Origin: Rhyzopertha dominica
Taxonomy: Eukaryota; Arthropoda; Insecta; Coleoptera; Bostrichidae
Direction: 5' to 3'
Assembly: GCA_025024175.1 (NCBI GenBank)
Contig: QCXZ01000053.1
Span: 12,772,001-12,836,000 of the forward strand
Length of the DNA: 64,000 bases
Under the pieces are notes generated by a model. The model saw nothing but the letters and a program-made list of their open reading frames with translations. It was not told where the DNA came from and searched no databases. The translations under genes were made by a program, and so were the position numbers. Each line of letters opens with the position of its first letter. Position 1 is the stretch's first letter. This document shows positions 1 to 9,885 of the stretch, in pieces.

Positions 1-605
1 GCGTGGTATCTATCCTAACTTTGGATTCGGAGATCCACGAGCTTGATATATATTATATATTAAACTTTGATTAAAGTCGTTTAGCTTTGATTTAGGCCTT
101 TGAAAGATGTTTAAGGTCGAAAAAAAAAAATTCGTTTATAAGTGTTGGTTGCGGTGCAGACATNCATTTTACTAGATTAGAAATTTTGTTCAGAATGTAA
201 ATTTCGCACAACTGTTTGATGTCATAAACATGAACTTTGTTATAGTCAGTTATTCAGGCAGAGTGTAAGTTCGTCATATGAAACTTAGTGGTCTTGATTA
301 GAATTTTTTCGGTTTTCGTTTAATTGTTCACCATATGACCTATTAATTCTTGTTATATATATTTTTGTTGTCAGAAATTCCGGTTTTTATTCTTGCGTGC
401 TCGTTTGGTAGTAGTGTACAATAAAGGTAATTCAGACACCTTAATTAAAATTTTGTAGTGTTCAAATGTTTCAGAATTACTAAAGCTCGTGAATTTTATC
501 ATTAGTATTGGCATTTGAAGCTTACAATTCGAAATTGATAGATACGCTTGCTATTAATTTCGGTAAATCGGTAGGCAAGCATAATAAAGCTGCCCCACAA
601 TCACT
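1..605. repeat. Dispersed repeat copy 1, possibly the end of a retroelement
   Basis: The first ~600 bases align in order with 39118-40010. Shared blocks include a segment near 12-50 (ATTCGG, ATCCACGAG), TTTAGCTTTGATTTAG near 79, TTTGGTAG near 403 followed by AATAAA, and ATTGGCATT near 507 followed by AGCTT, AATTGATAGAT and GGTAGGCAAGCAT. The window start probably truncates it. The AATAAA and the sharp loss of similarity after about 605 would suit an LTR or untranslated end, but no primer-binding site or coding domain was identified. The family is not recognised. Confidence 0.55.
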
Positions 606-3219
606 GCGCATATTTATGGGCGTAGGTCTGTATTCGGTACGAGTAGAACGTTTGTCGATATAAAGAAATACAAGAAAGCACGATTTTTGATGTCGTGGGA
701 CTCGACATCTATCATTATCATGGTAGGCTTCCTTATCATCAAGGGAATAACATTGAGATCTGAAACGAGAGAAAGTTTGAACTTCATTTTGTTGATCTGT
801 GGAAAGCTTAGTACAAGGTTTGGAGAAAGGGATTGGTTCTAAAAGTGGTTCGTGCAGGAATCACATTATTTAGATTACCCGAAACGTCATAAGGAAGCGA
901 AAGGAATGATCCGCAAGGATTTAATTAATTTGACCTGTGCTATTCCACATTTAAGTGTAAGATCTCGCATGGACGACAGTCAAAAGTGATAGTTTAGTTC
1001 TTGCAATTTGCGGACAATAAAGAGCTGGCAGTCAAAAGAAGTACCATAAAAGTAAGATGGAAAGTACAACCCTTCTTCTAAACCTAAACAGTTATTTTGA
1101 AAAATTGAAACTAACGAAGCGTAGCGGACGTGGTGGTGGTATCCTGCTCGACTACTCCCGGGTTCAATCCTCGGGGCTGACAACAACGGAAATTACGTCT
1201 GCTGCCTCGTGGAAGCCAATGGTAAACCACCACGCATAAATTTGTCTAGTATAGCCTCTCAAACAGTTCGCAACCGGCCGTACGTCTATCGAAAAATCTG
1301 AAAAAGCACGCAACACAGACGAACGCAAGAGATTGCTTACGTTTGAATCGGCATTAGAAGAAGAATGAATGAAGTAAGGACGATCAGGAAATGTTGGATC
1401 GGGCCAGACATAACAGCGGATTACAAAAGTGAGGGTGAGCATGATCAAAGGAAATAGATTACTTGTACTCACCTACGGAGAGGAAGTACGGGACGAAGGG
1501 TCAGGGAAACCATCAACAATATTATAACGACGCCTCAAAACAAGACATATGGGGTTTGAGGAATGTCGGGGTAGTTATTTAGCAACTAGAAGTTCTATTT
1601 TAGAAAGCGGAAAAGAGGAAACGAAAAATAAAAAAAAGCTTCATAACATCATGAAAATCAGGATGGAATGCGAGAAACATGTAACTGTCAGCGAAGAATA
1701 AAAAAACCCAAAGAGGAACTAAAAGTTTAGGCGCTTTTCATCTAACAGGTACTCAGAAGAACAAGGATACTCTCCCAGCTCAATTCATTAACCATGCCCG
1801 AAGAAACAGGGACACGCTTTCCGTCATTGCAATATCGTATACAGCGCGCATTACCTCAAGTTTAGGTTCCCCCTACCACTCCATTATGACATAGATCTGG
1901 CCTTGTGTTACTGTAGAGGCAAAGAGATGTATATTAAAAACTATTGATTGTAAACAATGTAAAGGGCCTTAAATGAAACGCCAATAATGAGACTCCAATT
2001 TGAACTGCTTTAAAACAGGTTTTATTTCACTAAATGGAATAATTTTTCCGCTACCGTCTTATACACCGTTGACTAATGGTTCTTTATTTTTCTGTCTAAC
2101 TCTAATTTGCACAACACAGTAATGACTTCGATAATAATGTACTAGATATATAACAATAGCAACCTTAAAGAAACTTATAAAATGTTATTGATTATAGGCA
2201 AAACTTTTCTCTATACTTCTAGATTGTTTTTTAAATTTGATTCAATAACAACTTATTTGTTGAAGAGAGCTACTGATGCTAGCGCACTTAAGCAAAACTT
2301 TGCGGAACACAACGGTTAAGGTGGCAGTCTGCTTTGCTCAATTCATTCCCTATTGCTGACTGAAGAGCCCTAACTAGGGCAAAACTAGTCGGACGGAATT
2401 AAATTATAATTAAATTAATTAATTGTAATCACTTAAACTCAAGGCAAATTTTAAGAAGCAGCAAAAAATTTAATATATTCTTGCTGGTGACAACACCAAT
2501 GTAGAATTTTGAAAACCATTAATTTCTATATAACTTAGTTGTAGGCAAGTTCAATATAAATATATTACGCAATTTTAAAGAATATTATTTAAATAATAGT
2601 AGCTGTAAACTTTTTGTTTCTTTCGAAACCTAAAATTTTCGTGTATGCCTGTTTATAAATGCGCATTTTCGTAAAATCAAAATCTGTTCTACAAATCACA
2701 ATTTAGTTGGAAGAAATTCGTCCAGAATTGCGTCGTCAGTTTGCGGCAAGTTCTCATAGAGTACCTAATCAAACAGTATGTATGTCATTGTGGTGTAAAA
2801 CGAATCGTTCTTTGTTTTTCTTCTATAAACGGTGCACGACGCCACTGTACACGTTGATATCGTACAAATTACTAGTTAACTGCCAGCAGAATTGCGACCC
2901 AAAACCGCATAAAAACATTTTGCGCCCAAGGTGACGTCATGCGTAGTAGATCTACAAATTCTCAATAGGCTATTACTAATTTTGACAGGATTCCCGCGCC
3001 TGAAATTTGTTCCATTGCTTTTGCCTTAGCCAAACCTACACCGCTAGATGACCTTCCACATTAGTAACTCAAGGTAACATAGCATTTAATAATTATTATT
3101 TCACCACTAGCAAAGTTTGTAGCCTATATTATATGGCCCTTTCGAATACAATACAATGTAAGTTTATGCAAACATGCATAAATAATAAACAATATATACG
3201 CAAATTATTTTTTAGATAT
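606..3219. other. Unassigned AT-rich DNA
   Basis: No ORF here looks like a known protein and short ORFs on both strands overlap each other as expected by chance. A tRNA T-arm-like string (GGGTTCAATCC) lies near 1158 without a matching upstream A box, so it is not called as a tRNA or SINE. Nothing else recognised. Confidence 0.5.
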
Positions 3220-3589
3220 TACGAGCCCTGTCCCATTTCAGTTGACCCATCAACAGAATTATTAAAATTTCTTAATAATTTTAAACAAAATCGCTTCTTG
3301 GAGTTTGTTTTTATTATAAATAGCTTCTCTAAATTACGGTCTATTAATTTTTACGCACAATTGAATTGTTCTCAATAATAGAAATTGAATAGTAAAAAAA
3401 ATCAACTATTTAGGCCGAACCCTGGTTTCTATCTATATTGTTTGCGGAAGTTTGCATACAGGTGAATGTAACATTAATTTGAGGTAGTTGTGCATTTTCG
3501 CGTAACTAAGAGATATTGTTTACTTGACAGCAGACGTCAAAAGCGTTTTGAGTAGTTTCAATTATATAAATTTGTTAAAGAATTAAGTA

Positions 3590-3694
3590 ATGACTAGAGG
3601 AAAAGTTATTGATCCGAACATTCGTTCAATTATTATTCGTTTATATAAATCTGGCAGATCTAATGCACAAATTGGACAGCTATTGGAGTTGTAA
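3590..3694 (+). pseudogene. Tc1-like transposase, N-terminal HTH part
   Basis: A 34-codon reading frame begins MTRGKVIDPNIRS and contains IIIRLYKSGRSNAQIG, the layout of the first helix-turn-helix of Tc1 transposases that binds the inverted repeat. It ends at an in-frame TAA where the family normally continues into a second HTH. Traces of that second part follow in other frames between about 3780 and 3938, including RRALK, a stop, then KQNRRAN. The start ATG at 3590 lies about 370 bp inside the left end, as expected for the family. Read as the first exon of the damaged transposase downstream. Confidence 0.8.
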
Positions 3695-3938
3695 AGATAC
3701 AGTGTTTGCAACGTAGTGCTGCTGTTCAAATCAAGCAATAATATCGAGCCTAGACAGAGGTATGTGAAAAAGTGCACTTACTGGTACTGACCGGAGGGCG
3801 TTGAAATGAATAATTAAACAGAACAGGAGGGCAAACTAGGGTCAACTAAGCACACTTTGGATTGATGCTGTAGGAAGAGATGTTTCAAGATCCACCTGTC
3901 ACCGGGAAGCACAAAGATAGGGTTTTGGAACTTACAAG

Positions 3939-4011
3939 GTAAAATGTTTTTATTATCTTTTGTTTTTAACTTTTGAAATGTTTTCAACAAAAATGTGTTT
4001 TTATTGTCTAG
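3939..4011 (+). other. Probable spliceosomal intron in the Tc1-like transposase
   Basis: The upstream reading ends ...GFGTYK at 3938 and the downstream reading resumes AKEKPLLT at 4012, which is the usual continuity just before the catalytic domain in Tc1-like proteins. The 73 bp between starts GT, is T-rich near its end (TTTTTATTGTCTAG) and finishes in AG at 4010-4011. Both flanking codons are whole, so splicing would be phase 0. This is inference from continuity and splice-site form; no transcript is available here. Confidence 0.6.
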
Positions 4012-4682
4012 GCCAAGGAAAAGCCACTGTTAACAATGTCACAAAAAAATCGGTTGAAGTGGGCAAAAGAACATAGAACTTGGAGTCCTGAACAATGGAA
4101 TAGTGTACATTGGAGCGACGAGTCTAGATTTGAAGTTTGTGTAGGCGACAGTCGCAGCAGAGTTATTCGGCAAAAAAATGAAATTAATCATCCAGATTGT
4201 CTGAAAAGAAAAGTTAAATTTCCAGCATCTATTATGGTTTGGGGATCAATGTCTGCAAGAGGATTAGGAAAATTACATTTCATTGAGGGCATTGTGAACG
4301 CCGAAAAATATCTTAATATCTTAATGAATCTTTGCTAACCACTAGCGACGAGTCATTGACGTCAGGAAATGACTTTGTTTTTCAACAAAATGGCACTGCA
4401 TGTCATGTATCCAAAAGGTCTTTACAGTGGTTCACCGACAACAGTGTTCCACTTTTAAAATGGGTATCCAGTAGTCCTGACCTTTCTCCTGTAGAAACTC
4501 TTTGGCTCATTATGAAAAAGCAACTGCGCGCAACTCCTGCCAGGTCAATTCCCGAATTAAGGCATAAACTTCAATTTATATGGGATAAGTTCACACCACA
4601 AGATTGCCACAATTTAGTGAATACAATGCCAAGAAGAATAACTGCTGTCATAAAAAGTAAAGGTAATGTTGCTCAATGGTAG
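4012..4682 (+). pseudogene. Tc1-like transposase catalytic domain, frameshifted
   Basis: Two overlapping frames (4036-4338 and about 4323-4682) together give the DDE domain of a Tc1-family transposase, the enzyme that cuts and rejoins element ends. The first Asp is in HWSDESRF, 28 codons after the ATG at 4036. The second motif reads FQQNGTACH, so the catalytic Asp is replaced by Asn. The third is SPDLSPVETLW with the Glu kept; exactly 34 residues separate the Asn and the Glu, the D34E spacing of Tc1. A one-base frame change near 4322 splits the gene inside LNIL/NESL. The protein ends at TAG 4680-4682. With the frameshift, upstream stops and the Asp-to-Asn change, the product cannot be active. 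Confidence 0.92.
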
Positions 4683-4936
4683 CCTTTGAAGAAATAGATG
4701 AAGTCAGTTGTTTGTAACACAGGTTTTCTCACGATTTGCTTCAACTTGGAAGTTAAGTAGAAATAAAATGTTTGAATTAGACAAATGAATAATCGATTAA
4801 GTGAGAAATATTTCAAACGTTGTGGTGAAAAATAATTAAATATTTGTTTCACAATAGCATTACAACTCCTGTCCATTAATGACAAAAAATTAAAAAAAAA
4901 TGCAACTGGGCCAATTGAAATGGGACTGGGCTCGTA

Positions 4937-6110
4937 GATGCTACAACTAACTACCAAATTTCATTGTTAGGTAGGAACTGACGCAGATAACAAATGACAA
5001 ATTATTGCAGTCGAAAATGGACGCTTCAAATTGTTATGAGGCACAATCTTAGTATTATATTATATATTATAATCGAATTTGATTACGTTTCGTGCCTTTT
5101 ATTTTTCGCAACATTGGCATATGCGACTTGTCGACCGTTTGTGTTCATGATTTTGTCTTTAGCTTCATTTTCTTTTCTTTTGTTGGGCGTTATAAATATG
5201 CTTATTACTTTAATGGTTCGCGCTAAGTTTGATTCATCGCAACAGGCCAGTTTTTAAAATTCGCGCAAATGAAATATGGCACCGTTATTATTGCCCTCGC
5301 CTGTTCTCTTGCGTCTTGTAACTGCAAATAATATAAGCTTTGGAAGTTCCTAGGTGATTTATGCACTTTTTATTCCCACCCGCTAAAAACAACGACTTCA
5401 GCTACCCTCTAATTTATTACGAGCATTTGTATTAAGAAACTCGAGTTCGTTTCCTGTAAAAAAGGAACGTTTCCTTAGGTTTACGGCGGATCGATATGTG
5501 CTCTCACGGCTGCAGCATTAATATCGCGTTATTGCTTATCATAATCAGTGGCCGGTCTATTATATATTAATCCACTTCGATATTGATTGAGTCGAGCAGG
5601 GCATTATCATTTTATGACAGCATTAATAGAATGCATTATTTCTAAGCCTTCGCTTGCCCACTTCGAATAAAGACGCGCTTAAAGAAACGCGTCGACACAT
5701 GCATAATGGATATCAAGCGGTACTTTTGTAAACCCTACAAAGGAAATATTTATTAGGTCAAAATTATTTCAGTTGAGTTGTTACTTTTACGCAGACTCTT
5801 TGACACTGTGAACTAGTAAACGGTAATGCTACAAAATACTTACTTATAGTGTAATTTTCTTATCTTAAATCGACTTATTTTGTGACGAATTTGGAGTTTG
5901 AAATGAAAAACTTTGGTGTGCGCATTTAGGCCAATTTTAAGTGATACACTACCTATAAATAAGTGGATTATATAGGTGATATCTTCTGTGCTAACCCTTT
6001 AACTCAAAATTCACTAATGTATTATCGATTATCTTAAGAACTGGTTACTTTACAAGTAGGATAAGGATATATAATAATAATAATAATAATAACATGTCTT
6101 TATTTCCCAG
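4937..6110. other. Unassigned DNA with a short (AAT)n run
   Basis: No gene recognised. A small trinucleotide run of AAT lies at about 6071-6091, immediately before foldback element A. The short ORFs are hydrophobic AT-rich readings without family features. Confidence 0.5.
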
Positions 6111-6284
6111 TATAGAGGTTCCGCCACCTAAAACTCCCCAGGCTCGTATTTTCTTTATTTTTTTAGGTACAACCTTAAGTTATATGTCAAATTGTAGGTC
6201 TTTTTAAACTCTTTAAAGATAGCAGAGTGGGTGTCCAAAAATTGCAGATTATCATATTTTGTATTTAAGGTTAATTTTTGACAA

Positions 6285-6793
6285 TTAGGCTTTTTAAGAT
6301 TACGTCATCCAATATGGCGTCCAGGGGGCAAAAAGCGCACGCATGGGACGCGCCTGCGAAACCCTGGAATCGGACGCGTGGCTGATAGAGTTGGGTCCTT
6401 CATGACCAAGTCGTTCAAAGTGAATGACTCATGCCTTGATTTGGCTCACAGCTAATGAATCAGCGTCGTTCGTGCGTTTAGAGATCAGTGGTCGTACATG
6501 GTTAACGACTGACGACAGCACACGACGAGAACACAGTATGACAGCATATTTATATGCTGTGGCGAGACAGGAGACACCGCTGTCACTTTCAATTCACTAT
6601 CCTTATGAACGACTTGAATGATCCGAATCTACGCGATTGATTGAACGATTTGAATTTAATCGAATGTCCCAGCTCTAGCGACTGACGTTGGCATTAAGTA
6701 ATGGGGTTTCTATGACAGCGCGCTAGAAGCTGCATCGTTTTGAAATTTGCCCCCTGGCAGTCGCTCAAAAGTCACGTGTTCTAAAAAGCCTAA
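6285..6793. mobile_element. MITE nested in foldback A
   Basis: The insertion is delimited by a perfect 12-bp inverted repeat, TTAGGCTTTTTA at 6285 and TAAAAAGCCTAA ending at 6793, with a second inner match around CCAGGGGGCAAA (6325) and TTTGCCCCCTGG (6747). Foldback B lacks it: there the flanking sequence TTAATTTTTG runs straight on into ATATTTTTTAACC, so B shows the empty site. If TA is the target duplication, the ends are GGCTTTTTA. Superfamily not certain. It carries a further insertion at 6386-6677. Confidence 0.72.
6378..6685. mobile_element. hAT-type MITE nested in the MITE
   Basis: A 292-bp segment (6386-6677) starts TAGAGTTGGG and ends CCCAGCTCTA, an imperfect inverted repeat of the form usual for hAT elements. 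It is flanked by GTGGCTGA (6378-6385) and GCGACTGA (6678-6685), an 8-bp duplication with two transitions, which is the hAT hallmark. Inside are short repeated subterminal strings around GTTCAAAGTGAATGA, GACTTGAATGA and GATTTGAATT that may be transposase binding sites. No coding capacity. Confidence 0.75.
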
Positions 6794-7580
6794 TATTTTT
6801 TAACCTTACCTTATATAATAAATATTGCTTCATAGTTGAATGCCGACTTTTGTCTTCTACAATTTGTGTCATTACCATGTATACATAATTTTTACTCCTT
6901 CTTAGTGAAAAACAAGAAAAACTAAGCGCCGCCATGTCCTTTAAAATATGGTTGTTTAGAATTTATATGTGTTAGTTTAGTAGCTTATTGCGGTACAAAT
7001 TGTGCCTACATACCCATGGCTGCACACAAAACCCCAAAATTTTAAGTAACTTTTAAATAAATTAAGTACAAACTTCGTTCTAAAGAGAGAGAGGCTAGAA
7101 AACGAAACCCTGCGATGAGGCTAGTTTGGTTTTCTACATTGCGCACTAGCCTGGTCGCAGGGTTTCGTTTTATGTGCAGCGATGGGTATGTAGGCATAAT
7201 TTGTACCACAATAAGCTACTAAACTAACACTTAAAAAATTGTAAACAGCCCTATAGCAGAACATGGCGGCGACTAGCTCTTCTTATTTTTCACTAAGAAG
7301 GAGTCAAAATTACGGATACAAGGTAATGACACAAATTGAAGAAGACCAAAATCGGTTTCCAACTACGAAGAAATATTTATTATATGGGGTAGGGTTAAAA
7401 AATATATACAAAAATTAACTTTGTTTGCGAAATATCACAATCTGCAAAAAAAATTTGACACAACTATGCTATTTTTAAAGAGTTCAAAAAGACCTACAAT
7501 TTGACATATAACTTAAGGTTGTACCTAAAAAAACAAAGAAAATACGAGCCTGGGGAGTTTTAGGTTGCGGACCCTCCATA

Positions 7581-8037
7581 CAGAAGTAATATATAAATAT
7601 GCTACAACAGACATAGTAAGTGATAATAGGAAAAAGGCGGGGTTCGGAGTATCTCCGTTCTTCCACCCAACCCTAACTAACCTAACCTACTCTAACCGAC
7701 AGAGACGCTAGTGCGAATCAAATATTAAATATTATGAATATTATAAATAACATTATAAATGTCTTTTATGTGCGCATCGTTTTAAGCTAAATGTTTGGGG
7801 CATAAGGGAGCACGATCAACGGCAGGTGTAACTAAGCAATATAAATAAACAAGTGGAATACGTACTTATATAAGCAAAGCATTGGAAAAGTGTAGGAACT
7901 ATTATTGAAGACAAAGCAAATGACGACGGATACACTATTTGATATTCAAGAAACGGTACTGTATAGTGTCAAGGGGTATTTGGATAGAAGCTTTTTTTAT
8001 TAGGATTTATCGACCGAAATGATTACACAATATTTCC
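7581..8037. other. Unassigned DNA with CCTAA-like stretch
   Basis: At 7668-7697 a degenerate run (CCCTAACTAACCTAACCTAC) resembles the insect telomere unit TTAGG on the other strand. It is too short and irregular to be a telomeric array. No gene seen. Confidence 0.4.
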
Positions 8038-8073
8038 AAGCTTTCGACTGATTTTTTTTCTAGTCTTCTTCAG
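8038..8073 (-). ncRNA. Hammerhead-ribozyme-like motif of a Penelope-like element
   Basis: On the minus strand the order is CTGAAGA, then a 4-bp stem GACT...AGTC closing an A-rich loop, then GAAAGCTT. This matches the hammerhead layout (CUGANGA, stem II, GAAA) and the layout at the 3' ends of the two Penelope-like copies at 30.8 and 43.2 kb, although the sequence differs, so this is another family. Hammerhead motifs are established in Penelope-like retroelements. The Penelope coding part is not found next to it; a LINE fragment follows instead. Confidence 0.5.
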
Positions 8074-8229
8074 GGATCTACATACTTACATACTCTAACA
8101 TGCATGCAAATACAAAACCAGTATCAATACTTACATACTTAGTTTAAAAATATTACACAACTAAAACATTAATTTTTGAATTTGACATTAAATTGAAAGT
8201 TGACAAATTAACTTTTTTATTTATTGTAA

Positions 8230-9030
8230 GAGAAGAGATGCTGAAATAAGTGCACCCTTGTATCTAATGTTAACGTGATGTACATCACTGCGATATGTTA
8301 TTTTTTTACATAACTGTGTTGGGATTATTTTGCTGAATTATTTTATAAAATGTACATGTTGCATGCAGCATTCAAAGTGTGGCTAATTCTATCGTACCTG
8401 CGTAATCCAGAGATGAACCTGGCACAAGAGTTCTGTACTCGTTGTATACGATTAGTTGTATACATGGGCCATACACAAAGTCACAGAAATTAAAAAAAAA
8501 TTGGCACTACACTATCACAGATCGATGTTTTCGTATTTTTATCAAACATAAATCTATGTTGATAAATAGTTTTTAAATTTATGTAAGCTTCTTGCAAACA
8601 TTTGTAAATAAGGTGACTAAGTCGCAATTCGACATCAATGTGGAGGCCTAAGTTTTTACATTTGAATTGGTAAATAATATGTTCATTATTTCCACAGATC
8701 TTCGGCAAGTTGGCATGGCTTAATCTTATTCTATGTATCTTTCTTGCAAAAATGATTGCAACAGTCCTGCTCGGATTTAGATTGAGATGGTGTTCTGAAG
8801 ACATTTTGGATAGATTTGCTATGTCATAATTAATTGCTGACGTTGCTTGCACTATTTCATCGGGCCGATAGTATAGATATATTTGTGTATCATCTGCATA
8901 AAAATTGTGTTCGCATGAAGTTAGTGCAGACATAAATTGGCAGTATGAATTGTAAATAACAGTGGTCCTAGCACGGATGCCTGGGGGAAATTCCTGCAGA
9001 CACTAAGCGCTCTCGAAGTACTATTGTTAC
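8230..9030 (-). pseudogene. Non-LTR retrotransposon reverse transcriptase fragment
   Basis: Reading leftwards, PQASVLGPLLFTIH (about 8940-8985) is the conserved palm block usually written GVPQGSVLGPLLF. A frame change follows, then a 147-residue frame (8490-8933) with FYADDTQIYLYY, the YADD active-site motif with both catalytic aspartates intact. Further left, RIQRVQNSCARFISGLRR and RYDRISHTLN (about 8370-8450) are the C-terminal portion typical of Jockey/CR1-like LINEs. Endonuclease, thumb completeness and 3' tail are missing. At least two frame changes make it a dead fragment. Confidence 0.88.
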
Positions 9031-9080
9031 ATTTAACAACTTGATGCATAAAAAGCTGATGTGTGCTATTTTACATACAA

Positions 9081-9885
9081 TATACAGAGTCCGCCACCTA
9101 AAACTCCCCAGGCTCGTATTTTCTTTATTTTGTTAGGTACAACCTTAAGTTATATGTCAAATTCTAGGTCTTTTTAAACTCTTTAAAAATTGAATATTGG
9201 GTGTCCAAAAATTTTTTTGTAGATTATCATATTTTGCAAATAAAGTTAATTTTTGTAAATATTTTTTAACCTTACCCCGTTTAATAAATATTGCCTTATA
9301 GTTGGATGCCGGCTTTTATTTTCTTCACTTTGTGTCTTTACCATGTATGCGTAATTTTTACTCCTTCTTAGTGAAAAACAAGGAAAACTATTCGCCACCA
9401 TTTTTGTTAATAGGGTTCTTCCGAATTTTTTAAGTGTTATTTTAGTAGCTTATTACGGTACAAATTATGCCTACATACCCATCGCTGCACACAAAACCCC
9501 AAAATTAGGAGTAACTTTTTAATAAATAAAGTACAAAGTTCGTTCTACAGAGAGAGAGAGAGAGAGAGGCTAGAAAACGAAACTCTGCGATGAGGCTAGT
9601 TTGGTTTGCTAATTACGCATATATGGTAGACACGAACTGAAGAAAATAAAAGCCGGCATCCAACTATAAAGCAATATTTATTATACGGGGTAAGGTTAAA
9701 AAGTATTTACAAAGATTAACCTTATTTGCAAAATATAATAATCTGCAAAAAAAATTTTTGGACACCCAATAATCTATTTTTAAAGATTTTAAAAAGACCT
9801 ACAATTTGACATATAACTTAAGGTTGTACCTAAAAAAATAAAGAAAATACGAGCCTGGGGAGTTTTAAGTGGCGGACCCTGTATA
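9081..9885. mobile_element. Foldback element B
   Basis: A 797-bp element (9085-9881) begins CAGAGTCCGCCACC and ends GGCGGACCCTG, flanked on both sides by TATA (9081-9084 and 9882-9885). The arms pair for roughly 270 bp; the left arm has extra material matching the inside of element A, including AAAACGAAACTCTGCG. It contains a (GA)n run at 9548-9568. No ORF of interest. It gives the uninterrupted version of the site where element A carries its nested MITE. Confidence 0.87.
9548..9568. repeat. (AG)n microsatellite inside foldback B
   Basis: About ten AG units. The homologous place in foldback A (near 7085) has only about five, so the run has changed length since the copies separated. Confidence 0.85.

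Larger units (their letters stand above)
3220..4936 (+). mobile_element. Tc1-like DNA transposon, ends intact, transposase dead
   Basis: A 1713-bp element (3222-4934) is bounded by TA at 3220-3221 and 4935-4936, the dinucleotide duplicated by Tc1/mariner insertion. The inverted ends start CGAGCCC and agree at most of ~30 positions (CGAGCCCTGTCCCATTTCA at left, CGAGCCCAGTCCCATTTCA at right on the other strand). Inside, on the same strand, are an HTH segment, a probable intron and a catalytic domain, each damaged. Length and layout match typical Tc1 elements of 1.6-1.7 kb. The ends could still be moved by an intact relative elsewhere in the genome; this copy cannot supply its own enzyme. Confidence 0.92.
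6111..7580. mobile_element. Foldback element A, with nested insertions
   Basis: The two ends are long inverted copies of each other: CCGCCACCTAAAACTCCCC near 6121 is mirrored by GGGGAGTTTTAGGTTGCGG near 7553, and similarity continues inward through AAAACGAAACCCTGCG to the fold centre near 7130-7140. Without its internal insertion each arm is roughly 450-500 bp. Ends read GAGGTTCCGCC and GCGGACCCTC, flanked by TATA (6111-6114) and CATA (7577-7580). It is the same family as element B at 9085-9881. No transposase is encoded, so it is non-autonomous. The left arm is split by an insertion at 6285-6793. Confidence 0.85.

Noticed and set aside
1130..1200. tRNA-like T arm near 1158
   Set aside because: No cloverleaf, A box or second copy was found.
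7668..7697. Interstitial telomere array
   Set aside because: Only a few degenerate CCTAA-like units.
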